Origin: JAJDNS01 sp963578825
GTDB taxonomy: Bacteria > Acidobacteriota > Vicinamibacteria > Fen-336
DNA length: 64,000 nt
NCBI GenBank assembly: GCA_963578825.1
Contig: CAUZDW010000011.1
Coordinates: 1 to 64,000 of the forward strand
Direction of reading: 5' to 3'
The notes below the pieces were generated by a model. It was not told where the DNA came from, made no database searches, and saw only the letters and a list, made by a program, of their open reading frames with translations. Below are positions 37,592-48,969 of this stretch, piece by piece; within the stretch, counting starts at the first letter, position 1; each line of letters starts with the position of its first letter. A program made the translations under genes and the position numbers.

Positions 37592-39133
37592 ATGCCCGTC
37601 CTGTCCGGCTCCCCTGTCGTCACCCTGCGCAACGCTTCCGCCTATCCCTACGACGGGGCCATCTCGGCGGCCCGGACCTGCTACGCGCCCCGGGTCGTGC
37701 GCCCGGAAGAGGTCACGGCGACGCAACGTGAGTCGATCGGGCCGCTGACGTTCGATGCCGGCCACCACACGGTCTGGCAGCACGCCCATTTCGAGTTCGG
37801 TCTCGAGAACATCAGCCGCCAGCTCGTGTGGACTTTCCTTCACTCCCACCCCTTCTACAACTCCGAGCAGTCGAGCCAGCGCTTCGTCCGGCTGGAAGAG
37901 ATCCGTGCCCACGTGCCCGACAACCTGAATGGAGAGGCACGCCGTGTCTACGAGGGAGCCATCGAATCGGCGTGGGAGTCGTACCGGCGGCTGAACGTTC
38001 TGCTGTTCGAAGACACGGAGAGGATCCTCACCGAGCTCCGGCACCTCTCACCCAACGCCTCCGAGAAGCGCCGGAAGAAGGTCCGACGGGAAGCCGAGAA
38101 AAAGGCGATCGAGATCGCCCGCTACGTGATCCCGGTCGCGGCGTTCACCTCGATGGTCCACACGCTCTCCGGCGTCGTCCTGCACAGGCTCCACCGGATG
38201 ATGGCCACCGGGGACGCCCCGCGGGAGAGCCGCGTGGTGGTGGAGGCCATGGTCGCCCACGTGCGCAACATCGACGCGGATTTCTTCGACCGCATCGGCG
38301 AGGGACCGATCGGTGATGACGATGTCGTAGAGGCGCGGCTGCCGCGGCTCGCCGCGGACGGCGACGCGGAGGCGGCTCGCCTCGACGCGAGGCTCGCCGG
38401 CCGGACGTCGCTTCTCGTGGACTGGATGGGAAACGCCGAGCAAACGACCGCGGAAGCGGTGCGAGCCGTCCTCGGCATCGACCCGGAAGCGCTGAGCGAC
38501 GACGACGCCCTCGAGCAGCTCCTGAATCCCGGCATCAACCGCTATCGTCTGGAGACCCTTCAGCTCTCCGTCCACACCCCCCTCGGACGGGCAATGCACC
38601 ATCCGGCGTACACGTTCCTCAAGAAGATCTCGCACACCGCCGACAGCCAGGACCAGCGGCACCGCATGGTGCCGGCGTCGCGACCTCTCATGACGCTCAC
38701 CGACACGCGGCGCCCCGACTATGTGACGCCGCCGCTCATCGCGGCCAACCGCGAGGCCCTTGGCGTCTACGAAGAGGCCATGGAGCGAGCCTGGTCAGCC
38801 AAGAACAGATTGCTGGAGATGGAGGTGCCCTTGGAGCAGGCCCTCTACCTCCTGCCCAACGCCAAGGCACTCCGCTTCCACGAGAGCGGCAGCCTCCTCT
38901 ACCTCGCGCACAAGTGGGTCATGCGCACGTGTTTCAATGCCCAGGAAGAGATCTACCAGGCCTCGATGGACGAGCTGGAGCAGGTCCGGGCCATCCACCC
39001 CCGCCTGGCCCGCCACATGGGCCCGCCCTGCGTCCTGCGCCACAAGCGCGCCAGCCCGGTCTGCACCGAGGGCGACCACTTCTGCGGCGTGTCGGTCTGG
39101 CTCGACTTCCCGAACGTCGAGCGGCCGTTGTAG
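37592..39133 (+). CDS. ThyX-like protein with two tandem ThyX-related halves
   Basis: A 513-residue protein, about twice the length of flavin-dependent thymidylate synthase (220-250). The first half has TFDAGHHTVWQHAHFEFGL and SRQLVWTFLHSHPFYNSEQSSQRFV (about 75-99), which matches the ThyX signature region although the RHR triplet reads HSH. The second half repeats the pattern (HTPLGRAMHHPAYTFLKKI, then QRHRMVPASRP at about 360) and ends with AHKWVMRTCFNAQEEIYQAS, like the ThyX C-terminal helix. It could make dTMP or be a diverged paralogue. No thyA is in the window. Confidence 0.8.
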   Translation: MPVLSGSPVVTLRNASAYPYDGAISAARTCYAPRVVRPEEVTATQRESIGPLTFDAGHHTVWQHAHFEFGLENISRQLVWTFLHSHPFYNSEQSSQRFVRLEEIRAHVPDNLNGEARRVYEGAIESAWESYRRLNVLLFEDTERILTELRHLSPNASEKRRKKVRREAEKKAIEIARYVIPVAAFTSMVHTLSGVVLHRLHRMMATGDAPRESRVVVEAMVAHVRNIDADFFDRIGEGPIGDDDVVEARLPRLAADGDAEAARLDARLAGRTSLLVDWMGNAEQTTAEAVRAVLGIDPEALSDDDALEQLLNPGINRYRLETLQLSVHTPLGRAMHHPAYTFLKKISHTADSQDQRHRMVPASRPLMTLTDTRRPDYVTPPLIAANREALGVYEEAMERAWSAKNRLLEMEVPLEQALYLLPNAKALRFHESGSLLYLAHKWVMRTCFNAQEEIYQASMDELEQVRAIHPRLARHMGPPCVLRHKRASPVCTEGDHFCGVSVWLDFPNVERPL

Positions 39134-40486
39134 TCAGAGAGAGTCGACGGCCGCGGCCGCGGTGAGCCCGCTCCGCACCGCGCCCTCGATGGTGGCGGGG
39201 AGGCCGGTGTTCGTCCAGTCACCGGCAAGGACGAGGCCGGGAAGGTCGGTGTCGGCCTCGGGGCGGAGGGCCTCCGACTCGGGGCTCGCGACGAACGTGG
39301 CAGCGGGCTCTCGAAGCACGAGTGTGCGCTCGATCTTCGCCTCCGCCATTGCCGGGAAGTACCGGCGCAGCGCGTCCGCCGCCACCGCTTCGAGCTCCGC
39401 CTGCTTCTTCGGGGCGCTTCGAAGGGCGGCGCTGACGATGAAGCTGAGATGCTGTGGCGCGCCCTGTCGCCCGTGGAGGCGGCCCTTGTCGAAGACCCAT
39501 TCGACCTCGCAGTCGCGCAGACCCACCATGAGACGGTCCACCACCGGCCGATCGAGCCACATGTCCACGGACACGATGGGCGAGCGACCGAGGCGTGTGA
39601 AGTCGACGAAGGGAGAGCGGCCGCGCCAGTCCTCGGGCAGCAGCGGAGGCAGGGCCTGGGCCGGGACGGCGGACACCACCGCGTCGGCTGTCTCGAGCCG
39701 CGTCTCGGGACCGCGGCCCGCACCGATGTCCTCGCGCTCTCGCGGCCGTTGCGCGTATCGGACACCGCTCACGCGGTCACCTTCAAGGATGAAGGCCTCC
39801 GCGAGAGCCCCGGGCCGCACGATGCCACCCCGGGCCTCGAAGTACCGGGTGAGGCGCCCGAAGAGGACACTCCAGCCGCACCGGAGGAACACGAGACGGG
39901 AGGCTCGGCGGTCGCGGAGGAAGGCTTCTTGATAGACACGATGGAAGAGGACAGCGGCGGCCTGCTCCGGAGCGGCGTTGACGATGGCGAGGGCGAGTGG
40001 GTCCCACAGGAGACGCCGGGCCGCCTCGCCCTGCCCCGTGCGCCGGAAATACTCGGCGAGGGTCAGGCCGACGGGGACCTTGCCGAACCGGACGGCGAGT
40101 CCCAGGCGAAAGGCCTGGAGCTTCACCCGCATAGGAACGCGAAGGCCCAGGAGGCCCACGAGGAGATGCAGCGGAGCGGCGAGAGCAGGGCACTCCAGCG
40201 ACGTCGTTCCCTTCTCATCCACCCAGTCGATCCGCAGGTTGTCCTGCTGAAGCAGGAGGTCGTTCGCACCGGCTCGGCGGATGAGATCGAGCGTGGCCGA
40301 GTACGCGCCGAGCATCAGATGGGTGCCGTTGTCCACGTCTTCGCCGGTCACCACATCCCGGAACGACGTCGCGCGTCCCCCGAACACGCCACGGCGCTCG
40401 AGCAGCACCACCTGGTGTCGCCGCTCCTGAAGCGCGACAGCGGCCGCCAGTCCCGCGAAGCCGCCCCCGACGACGACGACCTTCAT
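39134..40486 (-). CDS. hpnE: Squalene-forming FAD oxidoreductase HpnE
   Basis: A 450-residue FAD-dependent amine-oxidase/phytoene-desaturase-fold protein. With HpnC and HpnD it converts farnesyl diphosphate to squalene (hydroxysqualene to squalene). It starts KVVVVGGGFAGLAAAVAL (FAD loop), has VFGGRATSF, GTHLMLGAY and a C-terminal LVLAGDWTNTGLPATIEGAVRSG. The ATG overlaps the hpnD stop. It is the last gene of hpnC-hpnD-hpnE, with the stop 1 base from the convergent ThyX-like gene. Confidence 0.9.
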   Translation of the reverse strand: MKVVVVGGGFAGLAAAVALQERRHQVVLLERRGVFGGRATSFRDVVTGEDVDNGTHLMLGAYSATLDLIRRAGANDLLLQQDNLRIDWVDEKGTTSLECPALAAPLHLLVGLLGLRVPMRVKLQAFRLGLAVRFGKVPVGLTLAEYFRRTGQGEAARRLLWDPLALAIVNAAPEQAAAVLFHRVYQEAFLRDRRASRLVFLRCGWSVLFGRLTRYFEARGGIVRPGALAEAFILEGDRVSGVRYAQRPREREDIGAGRGPETRLETADAVVSAVPAQALPPLLPEDWRGRSPFVDFTRLGRSPIVSVDMWLDRPVVDRLMVGLRDCEVEWVFDKGRLHGRQGAPQHLSFIVSAALRSAPKKQAELEAVAADALRRYFPAMAEAKIERTLVLREPAATFVASPESEALRPEADTDLPGLVLAGDWTNTGLPATIEGAVRSGLTAAAAVDSL

Positions 40487-41337
40487 GAGGGCCCGTACAC
40501 CCGCGCTGCGGTGCGAAGCGCGATCCAGGCCTTGCGAGGCCGACCGAGGCGGACCCGCTCTCCCCCGATCGGATGGCCTTGCCGCACCATCTTCTCGAGG
40601 AGCGTCCTGTAGATCGATTCCATGATCTGTGCCGCGAGCATCGAGCGCCGATCCTCGGGTGGCAGGCGCGCCGCCGCAGCCTCGTAGTGGCTCCGCGCCC
40701 GGTCGGCCTCGTAGGCGAGCAGCCCCTCGAACCCGGTGGGGCGCGAGGCACCGGGATCTCTGGCGGCCGCAAGGAGCTCGGCCTCTGACAAACCAAAGCG
40801 CGCCAGGTCCTCGAGAGGAAAATAGAGCCGGTCCCGGTCGGCGTCCGGGGCCACGTCTCGAAGGATGTTGGTGAGCTGCAGGGCCACTCCCAGCTCGACG
40901 GCGTAGTCTCGCGTCCCCGGGCTCGTGTATCCGAATATCTCGATCGAGGCCAGTCCCACCGCCGAGGCCACGCGCTCGCAGTAGACGCGAAGGTCGTCCC
41001 AGATGGCGTAGCGGTTCTCGGTCAGGTCCATCCGGCAGCCCCTCACGATGTCGTCCAACGCGGAGCGCGGGATCGGGAAGCGGGCCACCGCCTCCGCCAG
41101 CTCGCTGCCGAGCCCGGTCGCGGGCGTCCCGGCGTAGCAGCGTTCGATCTCCTGGTCCCAGCGGTCGAGCCCTTCGGCCCCGCCGCCGTCCTGCTCGTCC
41201 ACGCAATCGTCCACCGCGCGACAGAAAGAGTAGAGGGCATAGATGGCTCTGCGCTTCTCCTCCGGAAGCGTCAGGAAGGCATAGTAGAAATTGCTCTGGC
41301 TCTTCCGGGTCAGCCGGGCGCCGAGGCTCGTGATCAT
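40483..41337 (-). CDS. hpnD: Presqualene diphosphate synthase HpnD
   Basis: A trans-isoprenyl diphosphate synthase-fold enzyme joining two farnesyl diphosphates. The 284-residue protein has FYYAFLTLPEEKRRAIYALYSFCRAVDDCVDE (first Asp-rich motif, about 18-49) and GVALQLTNILRDVAPDADRDRLYFP (second Asp-rich motif, about 150-174). The ATG chosen overlaps the hpnC stop; a GTG six codons upstream is possible. The close relationship with HpnC and adjacency to HpnE define the squalene route. Confidence 0.9.
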   Translation of the reverse strand: MITSLGARLTRKSQSNFYYAFLTLPEEKRRAIYALYSFCRAVDDCVDEQDGGGAEGLDRWDQEIERCYAGTPATGLGSELAEAVARFPIPRSALDDIVRGCRMDLTENRYAIWDDLRVYCERVASAVGLASIEIFGYTSPGTRDYAVELGVALQLTNILRDVAPDADRDRLYFPLEDLARFGLSEAELLAAARDPGASRPTGFEGLLAYEADRARSHYEAAAARLPPEDRRSMLAAQIMESIYRTLLEKMVRQGHPIGGERVRLGRPRKAWIALRTAARVYGPS

Positions 41338-42185
41338 GGCGGGGGCCACCGCCACGCCCGCCAGGCGAGCGCCGCCTTGTCGAGCGGCGAGTGCTTCGGG
41401 CGCTGCTTGAAGACGTCCCCACCCACAGCCTCGATGCGATCCAGGATCGACATCCCGCCCAGCCAGGTGAGCCGCATCTCGAAGCGCAGCTCGCGGCCCA
41501 CCCGATCGCAGAGAGGCCGGCCCGCTTCGAACAGCTCCCGAGTGCGACCGATGAGCTCGGCCATGAGCCCCCGGAACCCGTCGCTGACGCGCCCCGTGCT
41601 AAAGTCCCAGGTGCCGACCCCGTGGCGCTTCATGAGCTCTTCCGGGACATAGATGCGGTCCCGTGAGTAGTCGATGGCCACGTCCTGCCAGTGGTTGGCG
41701 AGCTGCAAGCCGGTACAGATCGCGTCGGAGAGCGGGGCCAGCTCCGAATCGCCCTGCGCGAACACGAGGAGCACCAGCCGCCCCACCGGGTTGGCGGAGC
41801 GCCGGCAGTAGTCGAGAAGCTCTTCCCACGTCTCGTAACGGCTCTTGACCGTGTCCTGCCGAAAGGCCGACAGCAGATCGAGCAGAAGCTCCCTGGGGAT
41901 GCCCACGCGGCGCACGGTTTCACCCAGGGCCACGAAAACCGGGCCTTCCGCCTCCCCACGGTAGGCGGCGTGGAGGAGCGCCTCCCACTGATCCAGCTTC
42001 TCCTTGCGCATGCCCTCGTACATCGGCTCGTCGGCAAAATCGTCGGCGATCCGGGCAAATGCATACAGCGCATAGACGTAGCGGCGCTTCTCCCGGGGAA
42101 CGAAGAGGCCCACCGGGAAGTTCTCGTAGTGGGCTTTCACGCGGGCCTCGCAGTGAGCGAAGGCCTCGTCGACACTGACCGCCAT
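41334..42185 (-). CDS. hpnC: Hydroxysqualene synthase HpnC
   Basis: A 283-residue squalene/phytoene synthase-fold protein. It has FPVGLFVPREKRRYVYALYAFARIADDFADE (first Asp-rich motif, about 25-55), and LQLANHWQDVAIDYSRDRIYVPEE with the second motif, where HWQDV replaces NILRDV as is typical for HpnC. The ATG chosen follows GCGCCG; an in-frame ATG six codons upstream has no better ribosome-binding site. It is divergent from trmL. Confidence 0.88.
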   Translation of the reverse strand: MAVSVDEAFAHCEARVKAHYENFPVGLFVPREKRRYVYALYAFARIADDFADEPMYEGMRKEKLDQWEALLHAAYRGEAEGPVFVALGETVRRVGIPRELLLDLLSAFRQDTVKSRYETWEELLDYCRRSANPVGRLVLLVFAQGDSELAPLSDAICTGLQLANHWQDVAIDYSRDRIYVPEELMKRHGVGTWDFSTGRVSDGFRGLMAELIGRTRELFEAGRPLCDRVGRELRFEMRLTWLGGMSILDRIEAVGGDVFKQRPKHSPLDKAALAWRAWRWPPP

Positions 42186-42250
42186 CGGCGCGGATCTTAG
42201 CATCGGTGAGGGTGCTGGCCTGCTGCCGGCTTCGCGGGCAGAATGGCCGG

Positions 42251-42796
42251 GTGACGCAGCCCTCCCTTCACGTGGTCCTCGTCGAGCCCGAGATCCATTG
42301 GAACACCGGAAACGCGGGGCGCACCTGCCTCGCGGCGGGCGCCCAGCTCCACCTCGTGGAGCCCCTCGGCTTCTCTCTCGACGAGGCACAGATCCGACGT
42401 TCCGGCCTCGACTACTGGGAGCGGGTCGCGCCGCGTGTCTGGCCGAGCTGGGGCGCGCTGGAAGCCGCTCTGCCCGATCTGGGTGAGCCGTTCTTCGCGA
42501 GCCCGGAGGCGGCGCGAGACCTCTGGGAGGTCTGCTACCCGGCGAAGACGGTCCTCGTCTTCGGGCGGGAGAGCATGGGGCTACCGGCCGCCCTCCGCGA
42601 GAAGTACCACGACAGGCTCGTCCGTCTTCCCATGAGCGACCCGGGGTTGCGCTCGATCAACGTCTCCACGGCTGTTGGGATCTTCGCCTACGAGGCGCGC
42701 CGGCAGTGGGTCAGCGGGGGAGCTCCCCGCGACCCTGAGGGGCGCGCAGGCAAGGGATCCTACGGTCTTGACGACCCTTCCTCGCGGGCGAGGTAG
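42251..42796 (+). CDS. trmL: tRNA (cytidine(34)-2'-O)-methyltransferase
   Basis: A small SPOUT methyltransferase of 181 residues that methylates the wobble ribose of certain leucine tRNAs. Motifs are VVLVEPEIHWNTGNAGRTCLAAG (about 8-30), LVFGRESMGLPAALREKY (SAM knot) and LPMSDPGLRSINVSTAVGI. The GTG start is used. Its 3' end overlaps the convergent kinase remnant by 37 bases, adding a few residues to the usual C-terminus. Confidence 0.9.
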   Translation: MTQPSLHVVLVEPEIHWNTGNAGRTCLAAGAQLHLVEPLGFSLDEAQIRRSGLDYWERVAPRVWPSWGALEAALPDLGEPFFASPEAARDLWEVCYPAKTVLVFGRESMGLPAALREKYHDRLVRLPMSDPGLRSINVSTAVGIFAYEARRQWVSGGAPRDPEGRAGKGSYGLDDPSSRAR

Positions 42797-44626
42797 CGCC
42801 GTAGCCCCGAACCGCCGAGGGCAGCGCGGAAGGCAAGAACGGCAAGCGCAGCCAGCAGGGGGAGGACAACGAGCGTCGGAGCCGCTTGCCAGCCGCCGAA
42901 GTCGGTGGCGAAGGGGAAGCCGCTCAGGCAGTAGAGAGTGAATATCCCGGCGCATGCCGCCAGCAAGTCCCAACGAAGCAGGACGAACGCGTACGAACCT
43001 ATCAGGGTGAGGCCCACCACGGCGGCCAGCCAGAGCGGCTCTCCTTTCGCCACGACGGCCGCCGAGAGCAGGGCCACGAAAGCCAGGACCGTGGGGAGCT
43101 CCCGGCGCAGGACGAAGCGCAGGATGACGTAGAGGAGGAGGGCACCGAGGCCGAACATCGTGGCGCTCACCAGGAAATCGAGGACCGTGGCGGCCACGAA
43201 TCGGGGGCCCATCAGCGTGAAGAGCATTCGGAGGTCGGGGCTTTCGGCAGGCAGGCCCAGCCATGCCGGCACTCGGTTGCACAACGACAAGAAGCAACTC
43301 ATGGCGGCGCCCCATGTGGCGCCCAGGAGGACATCGCGGCCCACCGCCGCGTCGCCGAAGCCACCGTTGAGAAGCCGCGTCCAGGAGACGAGGGTGCTCG
43401 GGCGCATGCGCCGAACGTAGGGCTCGAGGGCCAGATAGAACAGCCAGATGACGGCGGAGATGACGATGGCCAGACCGGCGCCCCGGGCCACGAGACCGAG
43501 CTCGCGGCCGGCGTCGGCCACGTGATGCGCCGAGAGGACCCAGCTCAGCATCCCCACGACCATCAGTCCGGCGGCGAGTCGGAAAGCGCCCCGCCGGTCG
43601 CCGCGACCCAGGATGAGATTCCGTCGGGCAAGGACGGTCCCCACCGCCACCAGCACGGCCACGAGCGCGAGCAGGAGGTGCCGGCTGAATCTCTGGCCCG
43701 CGGTCCACTCGAAGGGCTGCATGCGCTTGGGCCGGGTTCACGGCTCGATGATCTCGAACGACACGGGCTGGCCTCGATAGGCCGCTGCCTCGATGCGAAT
43801 CGGGATGTCTGGGCGGTCGGGCCAGATGCCAGTCCACGCCATGCGCCTGTCCGCATCCCGCAGGTGACGAAAGTAGTCGCCGTCCGGCGAGATTCCCATC
43901 TCGGCGTCGGCCGGAGCCCCGCCGCCACCCACGCGGCCAATCAGCTCGTGGGCCCGATCCTCGAGGACGGCAGGCGACTTGTCGGTCGGCACGAGGTTGA
44001 TGAGGGAGAACGGCGCCCAGAGGAACGGAGCCGTGACGACGGCGAGCAGGACACCGGCCAGGCACGCCCAGGCTGCACGACGCGGAAGCCGCTCCGTCTC
44101 CCCGGCCGCGGCCACCAGCTCGGGAGACGGCGTCACCCCCGCCTCGATGGCCGCCTCCAATGGATCCTGGCCCCCGAGCATGGCCGCAACGGCCAGGGCC
44201 GAAGGCGGTCGTCGCCTCGGGTCCTTCGCGAGGCAGGCGAGGATCGTCCTCTCGACCGCAGGTGCGAGGTCGGGAACGATGAGCGTCGAGTCAACCGGAG
44301 ACTCGTCTCGGTGCTTGCGGGTCAGCTCGGCGAGCTTGTTCCCGGTGAAGGCCCGCCGTCCGGTGAACAGCTCGTAGAGCAAGAGCCCGAAGGCGTAGAT
44401 GTCGCTGCGAACCGTGACCTCGCGCCCGAGGAGCTGCTCTGGCGACATGAAGGACGGCGTGCCGGAGCGCACGTCTTCCCCGCTGAGGGATTCGGCGAGA
44501 CCAGCAAGGCCGAAGTCGGTGATCCGCACCTTGCCCTCGCCGTCGAGCATCACGTTGGCGGGCTTGAGGTCCCGGTGGAGCACTCCCTTCTCGTGGGCCG
44601 CGGCCAGGACCGCCTGAGCTCCAGGA
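42760..44626 (-). pseudogene. Ser/Thr kinase with polytopic C-terminal domain: 5'-truncated and nonsense-interrupted
   Basis: The fragment begins at AVLAAAHEKGVLHRDLKPANVM, directly after the uvrB stop, so the N-lobe with the Gly loop and ATP lysine is missing. DFGLAG, TPSFMSPEQ and the rest of the C-lobe are present, followed by a helix and a small periplasmic domain ending FEIIEP. A TGA at 43738-43740 follows; the same frame continues TRPKRMQPFEWTAGQRF into about six membrane helices with LARRNLILGRGDRRGAFRLA, as in full-length kinases of this type. The stop probably replaces Trp (EPWTRP). It is a clear pseudogene; the segment from the GTG near 44583 or the ATG near 43722 could still be expressed as peptides. 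Confidence 0.85.
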
Positions 44627-46672
<2,046 letters not shown>

Positions 46673-46707
46673 CCCGTCCCCCAGTGGGCGCTCATCCCCT
46701 CAGCTTA

Positions 46708-47406
46708 TCAGTCCTTCCCGTCCCCTCCCGCCAGGCGGCGCTTCAGCTCGTCGAGAATGTCCTTCGTCCCGCTCGCGCCACACCGCGTGCAACCCAGCTC
46801 CCGCACTCGGAGCAACCGGTCGAGATCCCGAATGCCGCCCGAGGCCTTCACCTGCACGTACGCGGGCGAGTGTGTCTTCATCAGGATGAGGTCCTCGTCG
46901 GTGGCGCCCCCGGCGCCGAAGCCCGTCGACGTCTTCACCCAGTCCACGCCCAGCTCACCGCAGATCTCGCACAGGCGGATCTCCTCGGCCTCCGCGAGGT
47001 AGCAGGTCTCGAAGATGACCTTCAGCTTCGTCCGCTTGCGAGGGGTCGGCTCGAGAACCGCGGCGATGTCCTCCCGAACATAATCCCAGTCCGCGCTCTT
47101 GACCTTCGAGATGTTCACGACCATGTCGAGCTCCGTGGCGCCATCGGCGAGGGCCTGCTCAGCCTCCGCCGCCTTGACCCCCGTGGCCTGGCCTCCGTGA
47201 GGGAACCCCACCGTCGTGGTCGGCTGCACCGTGGTGCCCGAGAGAAGCTCATCCGCCCGCTTCACGGCCCAGGGCAGAACGCAGACGCTGGCGACCTCGT
47301 ACTCCCTGGCGAGCCGGCAGCCCGTTTCGAGCTCCTCTGTCGTCAGGTTCGGCGCGAGCAGGGCGTGATCGATCATCCCGGCGATGTCGGCATAGGCGTA
47401 GTCCAA
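46708..47406 (-). CDS. deoC: Deoxyribose-phosphate aldolase
   Basis: A class I aldolase cleaving 2-deoxyribose 5-phosphate to glyceraldehyde 3-phosphate and acetaldehyde. The 232-residue TIM barrel has IDHALLAPNLT (about 12), ELDMVVNI (about 92), the Schiff-base lysine in WVKTSTGF (about 155) and the proton-relay lysine in VKASGGIRD (about 184). The start is TTG after GGGAGGAGCGAC. No other nucleoside-salvage gene adjoins it. Confidence 0.94.
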   Translation of the reverse strand: MDYAYADIAGMIDHALLAPNLTTEELETGCRLAREYEVASVCVLPWAVKRADELLSGTTVQPTTTVGFPHGGQATGVKAAEAEQALADGATELDMVVNISKVKSADWDYVREDIAAVLEPTPRKRTKLKVIFETCYLAEAEEIRLCEICGELGVDWVKTSTGFGAGGATDEDLILMKTHSPAYVQVKASGGIRDLDRLLRVRELGCTRCGASGTKDILDELKRRLAGGDGKD

Positions 47407-47518
47407 GTCGCTCCTCCCTAGTGTAACGGCCGATAGTTTGACGCGTTAGGGGCCCTCCGACAAACGGGCGACCGGGAAGGACTGCTAGAATGCGCAGGCG
47501 ATGTCGGCAGGAGGAAGC

Positions 47519-47938
47519 ATGGCGGAAGAGGATGTCACGGTGATCGATGCTCAGACCAACGTCGAGGGCAAGCTGCGCGGCAAGGATGCGATCGTGCGCG
47601 GTCGTTTCAAGGGCGAGATCGAGATGTCGGGCCGGCTGGTGCTCGGTGAGGGCTCGCGTGTCGAGGCCACGATCGTGGCCGATGCCGCGGAGATCTCCGG
47701 CGAGCTGAAGGGTGACGTGCGCGCCCGCAGCCTTACCCTGGCCGAAAAGGCACGGGTGCAGGGCACGGTCGATGTAAAGATCCTGGTGCTGCGGGAGGGA
47801 GCCTGGCTGAGCGGCTCCGTGGCTGCAGGCGCGACGGAGAAGCCCGCCAAGCCCGCCTCGGCACCCGCGCCCACCGGGCCGGCACCCTCGGGACCCCCGG
47901 GAGACGCGCCCAGGCCAGGGGCGGCCAAGCAAGGGTGA
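47519..47938 (+). CDS. Bactofilin
   Basis: A polymer-forming cytoskeletal protein, 139 residues. A right-handed beta-helix core is built from short repeats (GKLRGKDAIVRGRFKGEI, LVLGEGSRVEATIVADAAEISGELKGDV), flanked by a disordered Pro/Ala-rich tail. The ATG preceded by GGAGGAAGC was chosen; one six codons upstream lacks a ribosome-binding site. It overlaps lpxD (GTGA), suggesting coordinated envelope function. Confidence 0.88.
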   Translation: MAEEDVTVIDAQTNVEGKLRGKDAIVRGRFKGEIEMSGRLVLGEGSRVEATIVADAAEISGELKGDVRARSLTLAEKARVQGTVDVKILVLREGAWLSGSVAAGATEKPAKPASAPAPTGPAPSGPPGDAPRPGAAKQG

Positions 47939-48969
47939 TCCTCCGCGAGCTCGCGGCAAGGCTCGGGTGCGAGCTGAGCGGGGATGGGGACGTCGAGCTC
48001 AGCGGCGTGGCGGGCATCGAGGAGGCCGGTCCGGGCGACCTGACCTTCGTCGCCAATCGGCGCTACGCGGCCCATCTCGCCCGCACGAAGGCCGCGGCCG
48101 TCGTCCTCGCGCCGGGACAGGAGGCGTCGTTGCCCTGCCTGTTCTCGGACAACCCCTACCTCACCTTCGCGCAGGCGGTCGGCTTGCTCTGCCCCTCCGG
48201 GCGCCCCGCTCCGGGTGTCAACCCCTCGGCTCGCGTGGACCCGACCGCCGTTCTCGGTCCGGACGTTCACGTCGGGGCGTTGGCTGTCGTGGGTTCCGGC
48301 GCCCGTGTGGGCGCCCGCTCCGTGATCCACCCTCACGCGGTTCTCGGCGAAGCGGTCGAGGTCGGCGAGGATTGCATCCTGCACTCCGGGGTCCACATCC
48401 GGGAGCGCTGCCGTCTCGGGAACCGGGTGACCGTGCAAAACGGCGCGGTCATCGGCGCCGACGGCTTCGGGTTCGCGCGAGACGGCGATGGTCGCTACCA
48501 CAAGTTCCCGCAGGTGGGCATCGTGGTGGTGGAGGACGACGTGGCAATCGGCGCCCTCACCGCCATCGACCGTGCCGCTCTCGGGGAGACGCGCATTTCC
48601 CGGGGGTGCAAGGTCGACAACCTCGTCCAGATCGGGCACTCCGTGACGGTCGGAGAGGACACAGTGCTGGCGGGCCAGGTGGGCATCGCCGGGAGCTCCC
48701 GCGTGGGACGCCGCGTGACGCTGGCCGGCCAGGTGGGTGTGGCGGGCCACCTGACGATCGGCGACGGGGCCATCGCCACGGCCCAGACCGGCATCCCCAG
48801 CTCGGTCGAGAAAGGAGCCGTCATCTCCGGCTACCCGGCCATCGACAACCGCTCGTGGCTCCGCTCCAGCGCCGTCTTTGCGAAGCTGCCCGACCTGCAG
48901 AAGAGGCTGCGGGCGCTGGAACGCCGGATCGCGACCCTGGCGGACCGGCTCGGCCCGAGCGACGACTAA
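47935..48969 (+). CDS. lpxD: UDP-3-O-acylglucosamine N-acyltransferase
   Basis: Third step of lipid A synthesis, adding the amide-linked acyl chain. The 344-residue protein has an N-terminal uridine-binding domain (GVAGIEEAGPGDLTFVAN, about 28) and a left-handed beta-helix of hexapeptide repeats (HPHAVLGEAVEVGEDCIL). The catalytic His region is CKVDNLVQIGHSVTVGEDT (about 230). A C-terminal helix follows. It proves LPS capability and hence an outer membrane. The GTG start overlaps the bactofilin stop, and its 3' end overlaps the convergent VWA gene by four bases. Confidence 0.95.
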   Translation: MILRELAARLGCELSGDGDVELSGVAGIEEAGPGDLTFVANRRYAAHLARTKAAAVVLAPGQEASLPCLFSDNPYLTFAQAVGLLCPSGRPAPGVNPSARVDPTAVLGPDVHVGALAVVGSGARVGARSVIHPHAVLGEAVEVGEDCILHSGVHIRERCRLGNRVTVQNGAVIGADGFGFARDGDGRYHKFPQVGIVVVEDDVAIGALTAIDRAALGETRISRGCKVDNLVQIGHSVTVGEDTVLAGQVGIAGSSRVGRRVTLAGQVGVAGHLTIGDGAIATAQTGIPSSVEKGAVISGYPAIDNRSWLRSSAVFAKLPDLQKRLRALERRIATLADRLGPSDD

